Below, piece after piece: positions 51,947 through 60,699 of a stretch of DNA of 64,000 nt. Source of the DNA: Nemesobacter sp965204665 (GTDB lineage: Bacteria > Desulfobacterota_D > UBA1144 > Nemesobacterales > Nemesobacteraceae); contig OZ242002.1 of assembly GCA_965204665.1 (NCBI GenBank), positions 1-64,000 on the forward strand. The letters run 5' to 3'. The first letter of the stretch is position 1. Each line of letters opens with the position of its first letter. The translations under genes and the position numbers were made by a program. The notes beneath the pieces are model-generated. The model saw nothing but the letters and a program-made list of their open reading frames with translations, was not told the origin of the DNA and ran no database searches.

Positions 51947-52711
51947 TCAATGAATCCTATCGGTAAGAATCTCCGGACCGTTGTCAGTGAGAGCTACCGT
52001 GTGCTCAAAATGGGCGGAAAGTTTACCATCATAAGTTACCACTGTCCAACCGTCATCAAGCAATCTGGTTCCCTCAGAACCTTCGTTCGCCATGGGTTCT
52101 ATGGCGATGACCATTCCTGAACGCAGACGGGCGCCTCTTGCCGAAGACCCTTGTACAATGAAGTTCGGCACCTGAGGTTCCTCGTGCAGTTTTCTGCCTA
52201 TTCCGTGTCCCACATAATCCCTCACAACTGAAAAACCATTATCCTCAACATAGTTCTGTATCTCTCTTGATATATCCGCAACTCTGTTTGAACCGCTCAT
52301 CATATCTATGCCTCTATAAAGAGAAGATTCGGTTACCTGGAGGAGATTCTTCGCTGCGGACCCTATACTGCCCACGGCGACCGTGATCGCCGAGTCAGCG
52401 TAGTAACCTTCAATAACGGCACCGAAATCTATTCCCACTATGTCTCCGTTTTTAAGCACTTTTTTTTTTGAAGGGATACCGTGAATCACCTCTTCGTTGA
52501 CGGCAAAACACACGGAAGCGGGATAATCGGAATAGCCTTTGAATGCCGCCTGAAAACCTCCCGACTCGCACATCCGCTCTGCAACTTCATTAAGTTCCCA
52601 GGTAGTAACTCCTTCCCTCACTTCCTGCTCAAGCCTTGCCAGAACTTCAGAGACCGCCTCACCCGCAAACCTCATCTTTTTAAGTTCTTCCTTGTTTTTG
52701 AGATGAATCAT
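51947..52711 (-). CDS. map: Methionine aminopeptidase, type I
   Basis: 254 residues; removes initiator Met from nascent chains. Metal ligands sit in GIDFGAVIEGYYADSA (Asp), DYVGHGIGRKLHEEPQVPN (His), VIAIEPMANEG (Glu) and HFEHTVALTDNG (Glu). Its start overlaps the adk stop by 4 bp (ATGA). Confidence 0.97.
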   Translation of the reverse strand: MIHLKNKEELKKMRFAGEAVSEVLARLEQEVREGVTTWELNEVAERMCESGGFQAAFKGYSDYPASVCFAVNEEVIHGIPSKKKVLKNGDIVGIDFGAVIEGYYADSAITVAVGSIGSAAKNLLQVTESSLYRGIDMMSGSNRVADISREIQNYVEDNGFSVVRDYVGHGIGRKLHEEPQVPNFIVQGSSARGARLRSGMVIAIEPMANEGSEGTRLLDDGWTVVTYDGKLSAHFEHTVALTDNGPEILTDRIH

Positions 52712-53292
52712 TGTTTGTTGAGCCCCAAAAGCACCCGGTCTATTCTCTCGGCTATCTCTTGTATATCTCCGACTCCGTCAATCCGGTACAATGCACCGGA
52801 TTGTTCGTAAAAATCCCGAAGAGGCGAAGTCTGATCTTTGTACACCTTAAGTCTGTTTCTTGCAATATCTTCCGTGTCGTCCGTGCGACCTTCTTTTTTC
52901 TGACGGCTGAGTATACGCTCTACGACTTCCTCATCCGGAACCTCAAGAAAAACTACCGCGTCAATACCATCACCGGAATCGGACAGAATGCCGTCAAGCG
53001 CTTTCGCTTGATCAATCGTTCTGGGAAACCCGTCAAGCATAAAACCTTTCCCTGAGAGCATGGATATTTTCCGCCTTATTATCTCAGTTACGACTTCATC
53101 CGGAACAAGCTCTCCCTTATCCACAAACGACTTGGCCTGAAGTCCGACTTCCGTTTCACTTCTTACGGCCTCACGAAGCACATCTCCTGTGGATATATGT
53201 TCAATACCGTATTTTTCGCGTATGAAACCGGCCTGCGTTCCTTTGCCCGCTCCCGGTGGTCCAAAAAGCATCAGTCTCATGACTTCCCTCAC
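52708..53292 (-). CDS. adk: Adenylate kinase
   Basis: 194 residues, the short form with a small LID. LFGPPGAGKGTQAGFI (P-loop), STGDVLR, GFMLDGFPRTIDQAKAL and RLKVYKDQTSPLRDFY. No zinc-binding cysteines. Lies between secY and map. Confidence 0.97.
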   Translation of the reverse strand: MREVMRLMLFGPPGAGKGTQAGFIREKYGIEHISTGDVLREAVRSETEVGLQAKSFVDKGELVPDEVVTEIIRRKISMLSGKGFMLDGFPRTIDQAKALDGILSDSGDGIDAVVFLEVPDEEVVERILSRQKKEGRTDDTEDIARNRLKVYKDQTSPLRDFYEQSGALYRIDGVGDIQEIAERIDRVLLGLNKQ

Positions 53293-53295
53293 GAA

Positions 53296-54624
53296 CTAGA
53301 ACCTATATCTCTGAGGTTCCTTCATCCCCCTTTTCTTCACCAATCCCTGATAACTGTGAGTTATAAGAAACGACTCGATCTGCTGCATGAAATCAAGAGT
53401 CACGCCTATCACGATCAAAAGCGACACACCTCCAAAGTAAAACGGCAGATTAAAAGGCTCACGTTCGAGAAACGCCGGCAGAACACATACAGCCGCCACA
53501 TATACGGCGCCTATAAGAGTGATTTTTCCCAGTATGTCGGCTATATACTCAGAAGTTCTCCTGCCGGGCCTTATTCCCGGAATATTACCCCCGTTCTTCC
53601 TCAAATTGTCCGACAGGTCGTCCGGGTCGTAAACAATTCCGGTATAGAAAAACGCGAAGAATATTATGAGAACCGCGAAAATCAGGTTATACACAAATGA
53701 GTTCTGAAACACCATATCGGAGATGTTGCGAAGCGCGGGAACATCGGCAAACGTCAATACCGTGGCGGGAAAAATGAGAATAGACGACGCAAAAATCGGA
53801 GGAATCACCCCAGAGGGATTCGTCTTGAGAGGCAGGTGGGAACTCTGCCCTCCCATTACTTTTCTTCCGACGACCCTTCTCGGATACTGTACCGGAATCT
53901 TTCTGTATGAACGCTCGAAGAAAACGATAAGCCACATGAGAAATCCGAGAAAAACAAAGATGAGAAGTACACCCAGGACAGATATTTCACCGGTGCCTAC
54001 AAGCCTCGAGAGATTCCAGAAAGCTCCCGGTATACTGGCGATGATCGAAGCTGCGATTATAAGCGACACTCCGTTTCCGATTCCGTTTTCCGTTATCTGC
54101 TCTCCAAGCCACATAACAAAAAGCCCGCCGGCCGTAAGCGTGAGGACAGTTGTGATTCTGAACATCAATCCGGGGTCCATGACCGCGCTGCCCACGGTGG
54201 CTGCGCCCACTCCTCCACGTTCAAGCGTAACTGCGAGCATGAAGCCCTGGATAAGGCATATAAGCACAGTGCCGTACCTGGTGTATTGGTTTATTCTTCT
54301 TCTTCCCGCATCCCCTTCTTTCTGCATGGCCTCGAGACTCGGGAACGCCTTTACGAGAAGAGACATGATAATCGAGGATGTAATGTAAGGCATCACACCC
54401 AAGGCGAATATGGACGCCTGCTCAAGAGCTCCTCCGGAAAACATGTTGAGTATGTCGAATATGGTGCCGCGGGTCTGCTCGAACATCTTCGAGATCTGAT
54501 CCGGATCAATTCCCGGAACCGGAACGAAAACCCCTGCCCTGTACACAATCAGCATAAGAGCCGTGAAAAGAAGTTTTCTGTTAAGTTCCGGAATCCGCGG
54601 AAGCGACGCGACGTTGGTACTCAT
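53296..54624 (-). CDS. secY: Protein translocase subunit SecY
   Basis: 442 residues from the ATG at 54624, which overlaps the rplO stop (ATGA); a longer frame to 54681 lies within rplO and gives an unlikely basic N-terminus. Ten membrane helices; landmarks are FMSGGALEQASIFALGVMPYITSSIIM-type plug and TM2b (seen as FSGGALEQASIFALGV), PLKTNPSGVIPPIFASSI, and the C-terminal SFLITHSYQGLVKKRGM. Forms the SecYEG channel. Confidence 0.97.
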   Translation of the reverse strand: MSTNVASLPRIPELNRKLLFTALMLIVYRAGVFVPVPGIDPDQISKMFEQTRGTIFDILNMFSGGALEQASIFALGVMPYITSSIIMSLLVKAFPSLEAMQKEGDAGRRRINQYTRYGTVLICLIQGFMLAVTLERGGVGAATVGSAVMDPGLMFRITTVLTLTAGGLFVMWLGEQITENGIGNGVSLIIAASIIASIPGAFWNLSRLVGTGEISVLGVLLIFVFLGFLMWLIVFFERSYRKIPVQYPRRVVGRKVMGGQSSHLPLKTNPSGVIPPIFASSILIFPATVLTFADVPALRNISDMVFQNSFVYNLIFAVLIIFFAFFYTGIVYDPDDLSDNLRKNGGNIPGIRPGRRTSEYIADILGKITLIGAVYVAAVCVLPAFLEREPFNLPFYFGGVSLLIVIGVTLDFMQQIESFLITHSYQGLVKKRGMKEPQRYRF

Positions 54625-55052
54625 AATATTTCCACTTTGCCTCCGGCGTCGATTATCTTTCGCGCGGCCGGTTCGCTGCATGCATCAACAGATACTGAAA
54701 GCGCAGCGGACACCTCTCCCATGCCTAAAAGTTTCACAGGTTTTTTACCACTCACAAGACCCGCTTCGACAAGCGTCTCCACACTCACAAGACCCGCATC
54801 CGCAAAGCGGCCAAGATCTCTGATGTTGATTATGTCGTAACTTTTTTTGAAAATGTTGGTGAATCCTCTCTTCGGACTTCTCATTTTAAGAGGGGTCTGT
54901 CCGCCTTCAAACCATCTGGACACTCCCCTCCCCGAACGAGAACCCTGTCCCTTGTGTCCCTTTCCGCATGTTTTTCCTTGAGAACCTGCGCCTCTTCCGA
55001 CTCTCTTTCTGCCGGATTTCGACCCCGTCACTGGTGAAAGTTCGTTAAGCAT
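54621..55052 (-). CDS. rplO: 50S ribosomal protein L15
   Basis: 143 residues. MLNELSPVTGSKSGRKRVGRG, GSRSGRGVSRWFEGGQTPLKMRSPKRGF, VEILstop. It follows rpsE after only 29 bp, so the rpmD gene that normally lies between them is missing. Confidence 0.97.
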   Translation of the reverse strand: MLNELSPVTGSKSGRKRVGRGAGSQGKTCGKGHKGQGSRSGRGVSRWFEGGQTPLKMRSPKRGFTNIFKKSYDIINIRDLGRFADAGLVSVETLVEAGLVSGKKPVKLLGMGEVSAALSVSVDACSEPAARKIIDAGGKVEIL

Positions 55053-55081
55053 TCCGTTTCCACTCCACTTGCGTCATCATA

Positions 55082-55612
55082 TCACTGAATTGCATCGTAA
55101 TAACCCGGAAGATCCAGATCCTTTATTTCCCTGTTCCTCATCTTCGCAATCTGCTCCGGAACCTGCAGTTCTGAAAAACCCTGTATGACCGCCATGACGA
55201 CATTGAGCGGATTTCTCGACCCGACGACCTTTGAGAGAACATCGTGTATTCCGGCAAGTTCCACTACAGCTCGAACCGCCCCGCCGGCGATAACTCCGGT
55301 GCCGGGCGCCGCCGGAAGAAGCATTACTTTGCTTGATACGTACTGAGTGCGAACCCCGTGAGGGATAGTATTTCCGTTTCTCGGCACTTTTATGAGACTT
55401 TTCTTGGCTTTTTCAACGGCTTTTCTTACAGCGTCAGGAACTTCATTCGACTTGCCGAGCCCCGCACCGACAATTCCATCGGAGTTGCCCACTACCGCGA
55501 GAACGGTGAAATGGAATCTTTTCCCGCCCTTGGTAACTTTGGCAACTCTCCTTATGTGAACAACCTTTTCTTCCAGTTCAAGTTCCGCCGCATCTATTTT
55601 CTGTTCTGCCAA
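55082..55612 (-). CDS. rpsE: 30S ribosomal protein S5
   Basis: 176 residues from the UUG at 55612 (MAEQKIDAAELELEEKV), which has GGGAGG nine bases upstream and lies 26 bp after the rplR stop; the longer frame to 55675 overlaps rplR and is not family-like. Landmarks: KVVHIRRVAKVTKGGKRFHFTVLAVVG, VGAGLGKSNEVPDAVRKA, APGTGVIAGGAVRAV, GSRNPLNVVMA. Confidence 0.95.
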   Translation of the reverse strand: MAEQKIDAAELELEEKVVHIRRVAKVTKGGKRFHFTVLAVVGNSDGIVGAGLGKSNEVPDAVRKAVEKAKKSLIKVPRNGNTIPHGVRTQYVSSKVMLLPAAPGTGVIAGGAVRAVVELAGIHDVLSKVVGSRNPLNVVMAVIQGFSELQVPEQIAKMRNREIKDLDLPGYYDAIQ

Positions 55613-55637
55613 AACAAAAGCCTCCCTGTCTTCCTTG

Positions 55638-56015
55638 CTAAAATTCCAGTCCGGCTTCGCGCATACCGTCGGCAAGAGACTTCACTCTTCCATGGTAGGC
55701 GTATCCGCCTCTGTCAAAGCGCACTTTCCTTATACCTCGCTCAACCGCCATTTCTCCCAAATGCCTGCCTACCTCTCTCGCCACCTCGCTTTTTTTGAGG
55801 CCGCCCGCAGAAAGTCTCTCTCTGGTCTTTGCGCACACGGTAGACGCATTGAGAAGGGTTGTCTGAGACACATCATCCACTATCTGGGCGTATATATGCT
55901 TCGCAGAGCGGAAAACGGATATTCTGGGAATGTCGGAAGTACCGCTTATTCTTTTTCTTACGGCAAGATGTCTTCTCTTGCGCGCGTCATTTCTGCTCTT
56001 TTTCCTCGTCATCAC
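55638..56015 (-). CDS. rplR: 50S ribosomal protein L18
   Basis: 125 residues. RRHLAVRKRISGTSDIPRISVFRSAKHIYAQIVDD and VRFDRGGYAYHGRVKSLADG. Binds 5S rRNA. The start overlaps the rplF stop by 4 bp. Confidence 0.97.
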   Translation of the reverse strand: MMTRKKSRNDARKRRHLAVRKRISGTSDIPRISVFRSAKHIYAQIVDDVSQTTLLNASTVCAKTRERLSAGGLKKSEVAREVGRHLGEMAVERGIRKVRFDRGGYAYHGRVKSLADGMREAGLEF

Positions 56016-56560
56016 TTAGCCGCTCCGGCCTTTCCAAGTTTGAGTTTCAACTCTTCTCCGTCGTAACGTACCCCTTTCCCCTTGTAGGAGTCGGGCGGCC
56101 TTACCTTTCTTATCCGCGCCGCAGTTTCTCCCACCAGCTGTTTGTCAATCCCGTGAATGGAAAGCAGCGTTCCCCTCTCCTCCACTGTCGCTTCAATTCC
56201 ATCCGGAAGCGGAAAATCAACCGGATGGGAATACCCCAGGGAGAGTTTCAGCGATTCCTTACCTACAAGATCAACCTTGTAACCGGTTCCCGTGATGCGA
56301 AGCACTTTGGTGAATCCGTTGCTCACCCCTGCAACGCAATTATCAATAAGGCTGCGCGTAAGACCGTGAAAAGCCTTGATTCTTTTTTCCTCGTCTCTCC
56401 TTGAAACCACAACAGCCCCATCCGCCACCGAAACGCTTATTCCTTCGGGAATCGCGACTTCAAGATTACCTCGGGGGCCGCTGACCATTACTTTTCCTTG
56501 TTCGGAAATCGCCGTCACTCCATCGGGAATAACTACAGGTTTTTTACCTATTCTCGACAT
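56012..56560 (-). CDS. rplF: 50S ribosomal protein L6
   Basis: 182 residues. MSRIGKKPVVIPDGV, GLTRSLIDNCVAGVSNGFTK, and PPDSYKGKGVRYDGE near the C-terminus. Follows rpsH by 9 bp. Confidence 0.97.
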   Translation of the reverse strand: MSRIGKKPVVIPDGVTAISEQGKVMVSGPRGNLEVAIPEGISVSVADGAVVVSRRDEEKRIKAFHGLTRSLIDNCVAGVSNGFTKVLRITGTGYKVDLVGKESLKLSLGYSHPVDFPLPDGIEATVEERGTLLSIHGIDKQLVGETAARIRKVRPPDSYKGKGVRYDGEELKLKLGKAGAAK

Positions 56561-56569
56561 CTTGCCACC

Positions 56570-56962
56570 TCAAATCACAGTACAGAGAACCTCTCCGCCT
56601 ATATTCTGAGCCCTTGCGTTCACTCCGGTCATTATCCCCTTGGAGGTGGACAGTATCGAAATACCCATTCCTCCCCTGATCCTGGGAATGTCTTTTCCAC
56701 CTGCATAAACCCTTCGAGACGGCTTGCTGACTCTTTTTATCTCGTCTATGCCCGCTTTGCCGTCAGCTCCGTATTTAAGTCTGACGTTGATGGTTTTCTT
56801 CGCACCGTGCTCAGCGACGCTGTAGTCCTGTATGAACCCTTCTTCCGCCAGGACTCTGACTATCTCGGTTTTTATTCCCGAACCCGGAATCTCCACCCGG
56901 TCGTGTCCGGCCAGAAGAGCGTTCCTTATTCTACTCAACATATCTGCAATCGGATCAGTCAT
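56570..56962 (-). CDS. rpsH: 30S ribosomal protein S8
   Basis: 130 residues. MTDPIADMLSRIRNALLAGHD, LRVSKPSRRVYAG-like RVSKPSRRVYAGGKDIPR, GGMGISILSTSKGIMTG, GGEVLCTVI. Confidence 0.97.
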   Translation of the reverse strand: MTDPIADMLSRIRNALLAGHDRVEIPGSGIKTEIVRVLAEEGFIQDYSVAEHGAKKTINVRLKYGADGKAGIDEIKRVSKPSRRVYAGGKDIPRIRGGMGISILSTSKGIMTGVNARAQNIGGEVLCTVI

Positions 56963-56979
56963 ATTCCTTAAAACCCCAC

Positions 56980-57165
56980 TTAAAAACTGGCCTTTCTGAC
57001 GCCGGGGATATGCCCTTTGCTCGCAAGAGACCTGAAGCAGACCCTGCAGATACCGAACTTTCTCATAAAGCCTCTAGGTCTTCCGCAGAACCCGCAACGA
57101 TTAACCGCCCTCACGCCGAATTTCGGCGGCTTCTTTGATTTCTGAACTAATGCTTTCCTTGCCAT
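56980..57165 (-). CDS. rpsN (rpsZ type): 30S ribosomal protein S14, zinc type
   Basis: 61 residues with both CxxC pairs intact (NRCGFCGRPRG and FGICRVCFRSLA), so this is the short zinc-binding S14. ATG start; ends RKASF. Located between rplE and rpsH. Confidence 0.97.
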   Translation of the reverse strand: MARKALVQKSKKPPKFGVRAVNRCGFCGRPRGFMRKFGICRVCFRSLASKGHIPGVRKASF

Positions 57166-57177
57166 AATCCCTCTCTT

Positions 57178-57732
57178 CTAGTTTTTTGAAAACGGCATGC
57201 CGAGACACAAAAGAAGTTCAAGTGCTTCTTCATCCGTTCTCGAAGTTGTAATGAGGCTTACATTGAGTCCCTTGTTATACTGAACTTTGCTGTAGTCTAT
57301 CTCGGGAAAAACCAAAACCTCTTTTATTCCCAAAGTGTAGTTGCCCGACCCGTCAAAAGATCTGCGGGAAACTCCTTTGAAATCCCTTATCCTCGGAATC
57401 GCGAGATTTACCAGGCGGTCAAAAAACTCGTACATCATCTCACCCCTTAGAGTTACCATGCAACCTATAGGCTGCCCCTCTCTGAGTTTGAATCCCGCAA
57501 CGGATTTGCGCGCCCGCGTAACCACAGGCTTCTGTCCGGTTATACCGGCAAGCTCATCTGCAGCTTCATCTATAACTTTGTTCTGCCTTCCCGCTTCGCT
57601 CAATCTTCCAAGACCCATGTTGACCACTATTTTCTCGAGTTTCGGAACCTGCATGGGGTTTGAGTACGAAAATTTTTCAATCAAAGCAGGTATAACCTCG
57701 TTTTTGTACAATGTCCTTATTCTCGAAATCAT
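57178..57732 (-). CDS. rplE: 50S ribosomal protein L5
   Basis: 184 residues. MQVPKLEKIVVNMGLG, AGITGQKPVVTRARKSVAGFKLREG, IGCMVTLRG, VFPEIDYSKV. Contacts 5S rRNA and the P-site tRNA. Confidence 0.97.
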   Translation of the reverse strand: MISRIRTLYKNEVIPALIEKFSYSNPMQVPKLEKIVVNMGLGRLSEAGRQNKVIDEAADELAGITGQKPVVTRARKSVAGFKLREGQPIGCMVTLRGEMMYEFFDRLVNLAIPRIRDFKGVSRRSFDGSGNYTLGIKEVLVFPEIDYSKVQYNKGLNVSLITTSRTDEEALELLLCLGMPFSKN

Positions 57733-57736
57733 TTCT

Positions 57737-58072
57737 TCAGATTTCCTTTCCGGTCTTTCTGTCCACTCTGACCTTAATACCGTTTTCCCCCGCTTTGTAT
57801 CCGACCTTCACCGGAACTCCCGCATTCGTGTCGTAGATCATCAAATTCGATATGTGTATACCGGATTCCTTTTCAATGATGCCGCCTCCGGGGTTTTTCT
57901 GGGTGGGTCGGCTGTGTCTCTTCACAATGTTGAGTTTCTCGACAAACACCCTCTCGGAATCCCTGTCAACGCGAAGCACCCTGCCCGTCTTCCCCCTTTC
58001 CTTGCCGGCCGTTACGTAAACGGTGTCTCCGGCCTTTATATGAAATCTTCTTCTCCTAGACCCCATCTTCAC
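57737..58072 (-). CDS. rplX: 50S ribosomal protein L24
   Basis: 111 residues. FHIKAGDTVYVTAGKERGKTGRVLRV (KOW motif), RHSRPTQKNPGGGIIEKESGIHISN. Start overlaps the rplN stop by 4 bp. Confidence 0.96.
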   Translation of the reverse strand: MKMGSRRRRFHIKAGDTVYVTAGKERGKTGRVLRVDRDSERVFVEKLNIVKRHSRPTQKNPGGGIIEKESGIHISNLMIYDTNAGVPVKVGYKAGENGIKVRVDRKTGKEI

Positions 58073-58437
58073 ACAACCTCCGGAGCAAGCGAGATTATTT
58101 TCATAAAACCCTTCACCCTGAGTTCACGGGCAATCGGCCCGAAAACCCTAGTTCCCACGGGTTCGTTTTCCTTATCTATTATCACAGCCGCATTATTGTC
58201 GAAACGCACATAGGTTCCGTCAGGTCTTCTCTGCTCCTTTCTCACTCTGACGATAACCGCCTTGTAAACAGAACCTTTCTCCACCTTGGACTTAGGAATT
58301 GCCTGTTTAACGGAAACCACGACAACATCTCCCAGGCGGGCATATTTTCTTCCCGACCCCCCGAGCACTTTTATGCAGAAAAGTCTCTTCGCACCCGTGT
58401 TGTCGGCCGAATCCAGATATGTGCTTGACTGAATCAT
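58069..58437 (-). CDS. rplN: 50S ribosomal protein L14
   Basis: 122 residues. MIQSSTYLDSADNTGAKRLFCIKVLGG, VVVSVKQAIPKSKVEKG, RVFGPIARELR. ATG start. Confidence 0.97.
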   Translation of the reverse strand: MIQSSTYLDSADNTGAKRLFCIKVLGGSGRKYARLGDVVVVSVKQAIPKSKVEKGSVYKAVIVRVRKEQRRPDGTYVRFDNNAAVIIDKENEPVGTRVFGPIARELRVKGFMKIISLAPEVV

Positions 58438-58479
58438 TCTTCTTCTCCCGCGCTTCGAGAGGAATCGGGAATTCCCGAA

Positions 58480-58740
58480 TCAGACCTCCGCGGCACGATC
58501 AACTATCCTGCTCACTCTCCATCTCTTGGTTTTACTGTAGGGCCTCGACTCCATTATCGAAACCCTGTCCCCGACCTTACACTCGTTTTTTTCGTCATGG
58601 GCCTTGAAAAGTTTGCTGACTCTTATCTGCTTCTTGTAGCGTCCGTGGCTCTTTATCCTCTGAACCTCGACAACCGCGGTTTTATCCATCGCGTCGCCCA
58701 CGACAACGCCCATTCTCGTCTTGGATTTTCCTCTCTCCAT
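58480..58740 (-). CDS. rpsQ: 30S ribosomal protein S17
   Basis: 86 residues. MGVVVGDAMDKTAVVEVQRI, FKAHDEKNECKVGDRVSIMESRPYSKTKRWRVSRIV. Follows rpmC by 4 bp. Confidence 0.97.
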   Translation of the reverse strand: MERGKSKTRMGVVVGDAMDKTAVVEVQRIKSHGRYKKQIRVSKLFKAHDEKNECKVGDRVSIMESRPYSKTKRWRVSRIVDRAAEV

Positions 58741-58744
58741 GGAA

Positions 58745-58948
58745 TCAGTTCCCCTCTACTGCGCTTCTCTGTTTCTTTATTGTAAGTATCCTCGCGATCT
58801 CTCTTTTAAGTTGCCCTATCCTTGCGTTGTTCGAGTTCTGCCTTACGGCAACTTGTATTCTGACGTTAAAAAGTTCCTCCGCCGCGTCGCGATAACGCTT
58901 GTCAAGTTCATCCGCGGTGAAGTTTCTGAGTTCCTCTGTTGTGGGCAT
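58745..58948 (-). CDS. rpmC: 50S ribosomal protein L29
   Basis: 67 residues. ELRNFTADELDKRYRDAAEELFNVRIQVAV and ARIGQLKREIARILTI. Start overlaps the rplP stop by one base. Confidence 0.96.
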   Translation of the reverse strand: MPTTEELRNFTADELDKRYRDAAEELFNVRIQVAVRQNSNNARIGQLKREIARILTIKKQRSAVEGN

Positions 58949-59376
58949 CAGATAACTCCCTCGTTCTCTCTCGACACTATTCTGGTTTTGAGAGGAAGTT
59001 TATATGAAGCGAGTCGCAGAGCGGAACGCGCCAGACTCTCTTCAACCCCCGATATTTCGTAAAGAAGTTGCCCCCTTCTCACCGGAGAAACATAATGGTC
59101 GACATCGCCTTTCCCCTTCCCCATCCTGGTCTCGGCGGGTTTTTTGGTGATCGGCTTTGAGGGGAATATTCTTATCCAGAGATTCGCCCCCCTTTTCACA
59201 TGTCTCGTTATGGCGATACGAGCAGCCTCGATCTGTCTTGCGGTTATGTTGCCGTTTTGAACCGTCTGTAACGCGAGGTCTCCAAAAGCGAACTTCACTC
59301 CTCTGGTTGCGGCTCCTCTGTTTCTGCCTTTAAACTGCTTTCTGTACTTTGTCTTTTTGGGCTGAAGCATCGGCAA
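58948..59376 (-). CDS. rplP: 50S ribosomal protein L16
   Basis: 142 residues. MLQPKKTKYRKQFKGRNRG, FGDLALQTVQNGNITARQIEAARIA, PITKKPAETRMGKGKGDVDHYV. Abuts rpsC directly. Confidence 0.97.
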   Translation of the reverse strand: MPMLQPKKTKYRKQFKGRNRGAATRGVKFAFGDLALQTVQNGNITARQIEAARIAITRHVKRGANLWIRIFPSKPITKKPAETRMGKGKGDVDHYVSPVRRGQLLYEISGVEESLARSALRLASYKLPLKTRIVSRENEGVI

Positions 59377-60048
59377 TTATCCCTTGGCGGACCTCTGTCG
59401 TCCTGAATCCGTTTTTTTCTTTATTATCTCACCTTTGAATATCCACACTTTAACCCCGATTATCCCGTAGGTAGTTGACGCCTCGGCAACTCCGTAGTCA
59501 AGGTCCGCCCGCAATGTTCCGAGTGGCACCCTTCCTTCCCTGTACCACTCCCTTCTCGCTATTTCAACCCCACCCAAACGCCCTGAGACCATAACCTTTA
59601 TTCCGAGCACTCCGGCGCGTATGGATGAGGAGAGAACTCTTTTCATCGCCCTTCTGTAGGCGACCCTTCTTTCAAGCTGAAGAGCGAGATTCTCCGCAAC
59701 CAACTGGGCGCTAGTCTCGGGCCTCTTGACTTCCCGGACATCAAGAAATACACCCTTGCCGGTCATTTCCTGAAGCGTTTTTTTGAGTTGATCTATTTCG
59801 TATCCCTTTTTTCCTATTATGACTCCGGGCCTTGCCGAGTAGACCAGAACCCTTACCTTGTCGGCCGCGGCCCTTTCAATCTCTATACTCGAGATAGCGG
59901 CCTGATAAAACGTCTTCTTTATATAATTACGGATATCTCTGTCTTCACTGAGAAGAGATCTGTACATCTGCTTTTCGGCAAACCACTTGGAATCCCAAGA
60001 TCTGGTTATTCCGAGGCGAAGCCCTATAGGATTTATTTTCTGACCCAA
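59377..60048 (-). CDS. rpsC: 30S ribosomal protein S3
   Basis: 223 residues from the UUG at 60048 (GQKINPIGLRLGI), which has GAGGGAA nine bases upstream and overlaps the end of rplV only at the stop junction; the longer frame to 60069 runs into rplV. KH domain (RPGVIIGKKGYEIDQLKKTL) and C-terminal GVLGIKVMVSGRLGGVEIARREWYREG. Confidence 0.96.
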   Translation of the reverse strand: MGQKINPIGLRLGITRSWDSKWFAEKQMYRSLLSEDRDIRNYIKKTFYQAAISSIEIERAAADKVRVLVYSARPGVIIGKKGYEIDQLKKTLQEMTGKGVFLDVREVKRPETSAQLVAENLALQLERRVAYRRAMKRVLSSSIRAGVLGIKVMVSGRLGGVEIARREWYREGRVPLGTLRADLDYGVAEASTTYGIIGVKVWIFKGEIIKKKTDSGRQRSAKG

Positions 60049-60049
60049 C

Positions 60050-60385
60050 TTAAAATTCCCTCTGTTCAAGTACTATAGTTATGTGACTCATTCTGGTCTT
60101 GCGGGCGAAAGCCCTTCCCATCGCTCTCGCCTTATAACGTTTGAGAGTCGGCCCATTGGTCGCGTATGTCTCCTTTATGTAGAGGTCCTGGTCCGAGTAA
60201 CCGCTTTCCTCCGCATTAGCCAAGGCTGATTTGAGAATTTTACGCACAAGCGGAGAAACCCTCTTTCGGGTGGAACTCAGTATCGAGGAAGCTTCCTCAA
60301 CGCTTTTTCCCCTTACGAGATCAAGAACCAGCCTCGCCTTTTTCGGCGAAACTCTCGCATATCTATGAACTGCTCTGGAAACCAT
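60050..60385 (-). CDS. rplV: 50S ribosomal protein L22
   Basis: 111 residues. RYARVSPKKARLVLDLVRGK, ANAEESGY and the beta-hairpin tip region that lines the exit tunnel (YKARAMGRAFARKTRMSHITIVL). Confidence 0.97.
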   Translation of the reverse strand: MVSRAVHRYARVSPKKARLVLDLVRGKSVEEASSILSSTRKRVSPLVRKILKSALANAEESGYSDQDLYIKETYATNGPTLKRYKARAMGRAFARKTRMSHITIVLEQREF

Positions 60386-60405
60386 GCTGCTATACCTGCA
60401 AATTC

Positions 60406-60684
60406 CTATCTTTTCTTAGCCTTGCGGTCCCCCGCATGACCATGATATGTCCTTGTGGGAGAAAACTCCCCGAGTTTATGTCCGACCATCTGCTCCGAGA
60501 CAAACACCGGAAAGAATTTGGTCCCATTGTATACGGCGAAAGTCATCCCTATCATCTCGGGGATTATCATTGAGGCCCTTGACCATGTTCTGATAATCTT
60601 CTGGCTTCCCGTACTCTGCGCCTGTTCAACCTTCTTCATAAGTTTTTCATGTATGTAAAGACCTTTTTTGCTTGATCTCGGCAT
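60406..60684 (-). CDS. rpsS: 30S ribosomal protein S19
   Basis: 92 residues. MPRSSKKGLYIHEKLMKKV, RTWSRASMIIPEMIG, VYNGTKFFPVFVSEQMVGHKLGEFSPTRTYHGH. Confidence 0.97.
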   Translation of the reverse strand: MPRSSKKGLYIHEKLMKKVEQAQSTGSQKIIRTWSRASMIIPEMIGMTFAVYNGTKFFPVFVSEQMVGHKLGEFSPTRTYHGHAGDRKAKKR

Positions 60685-60699
60685 AAGATGCTCCTGCGG

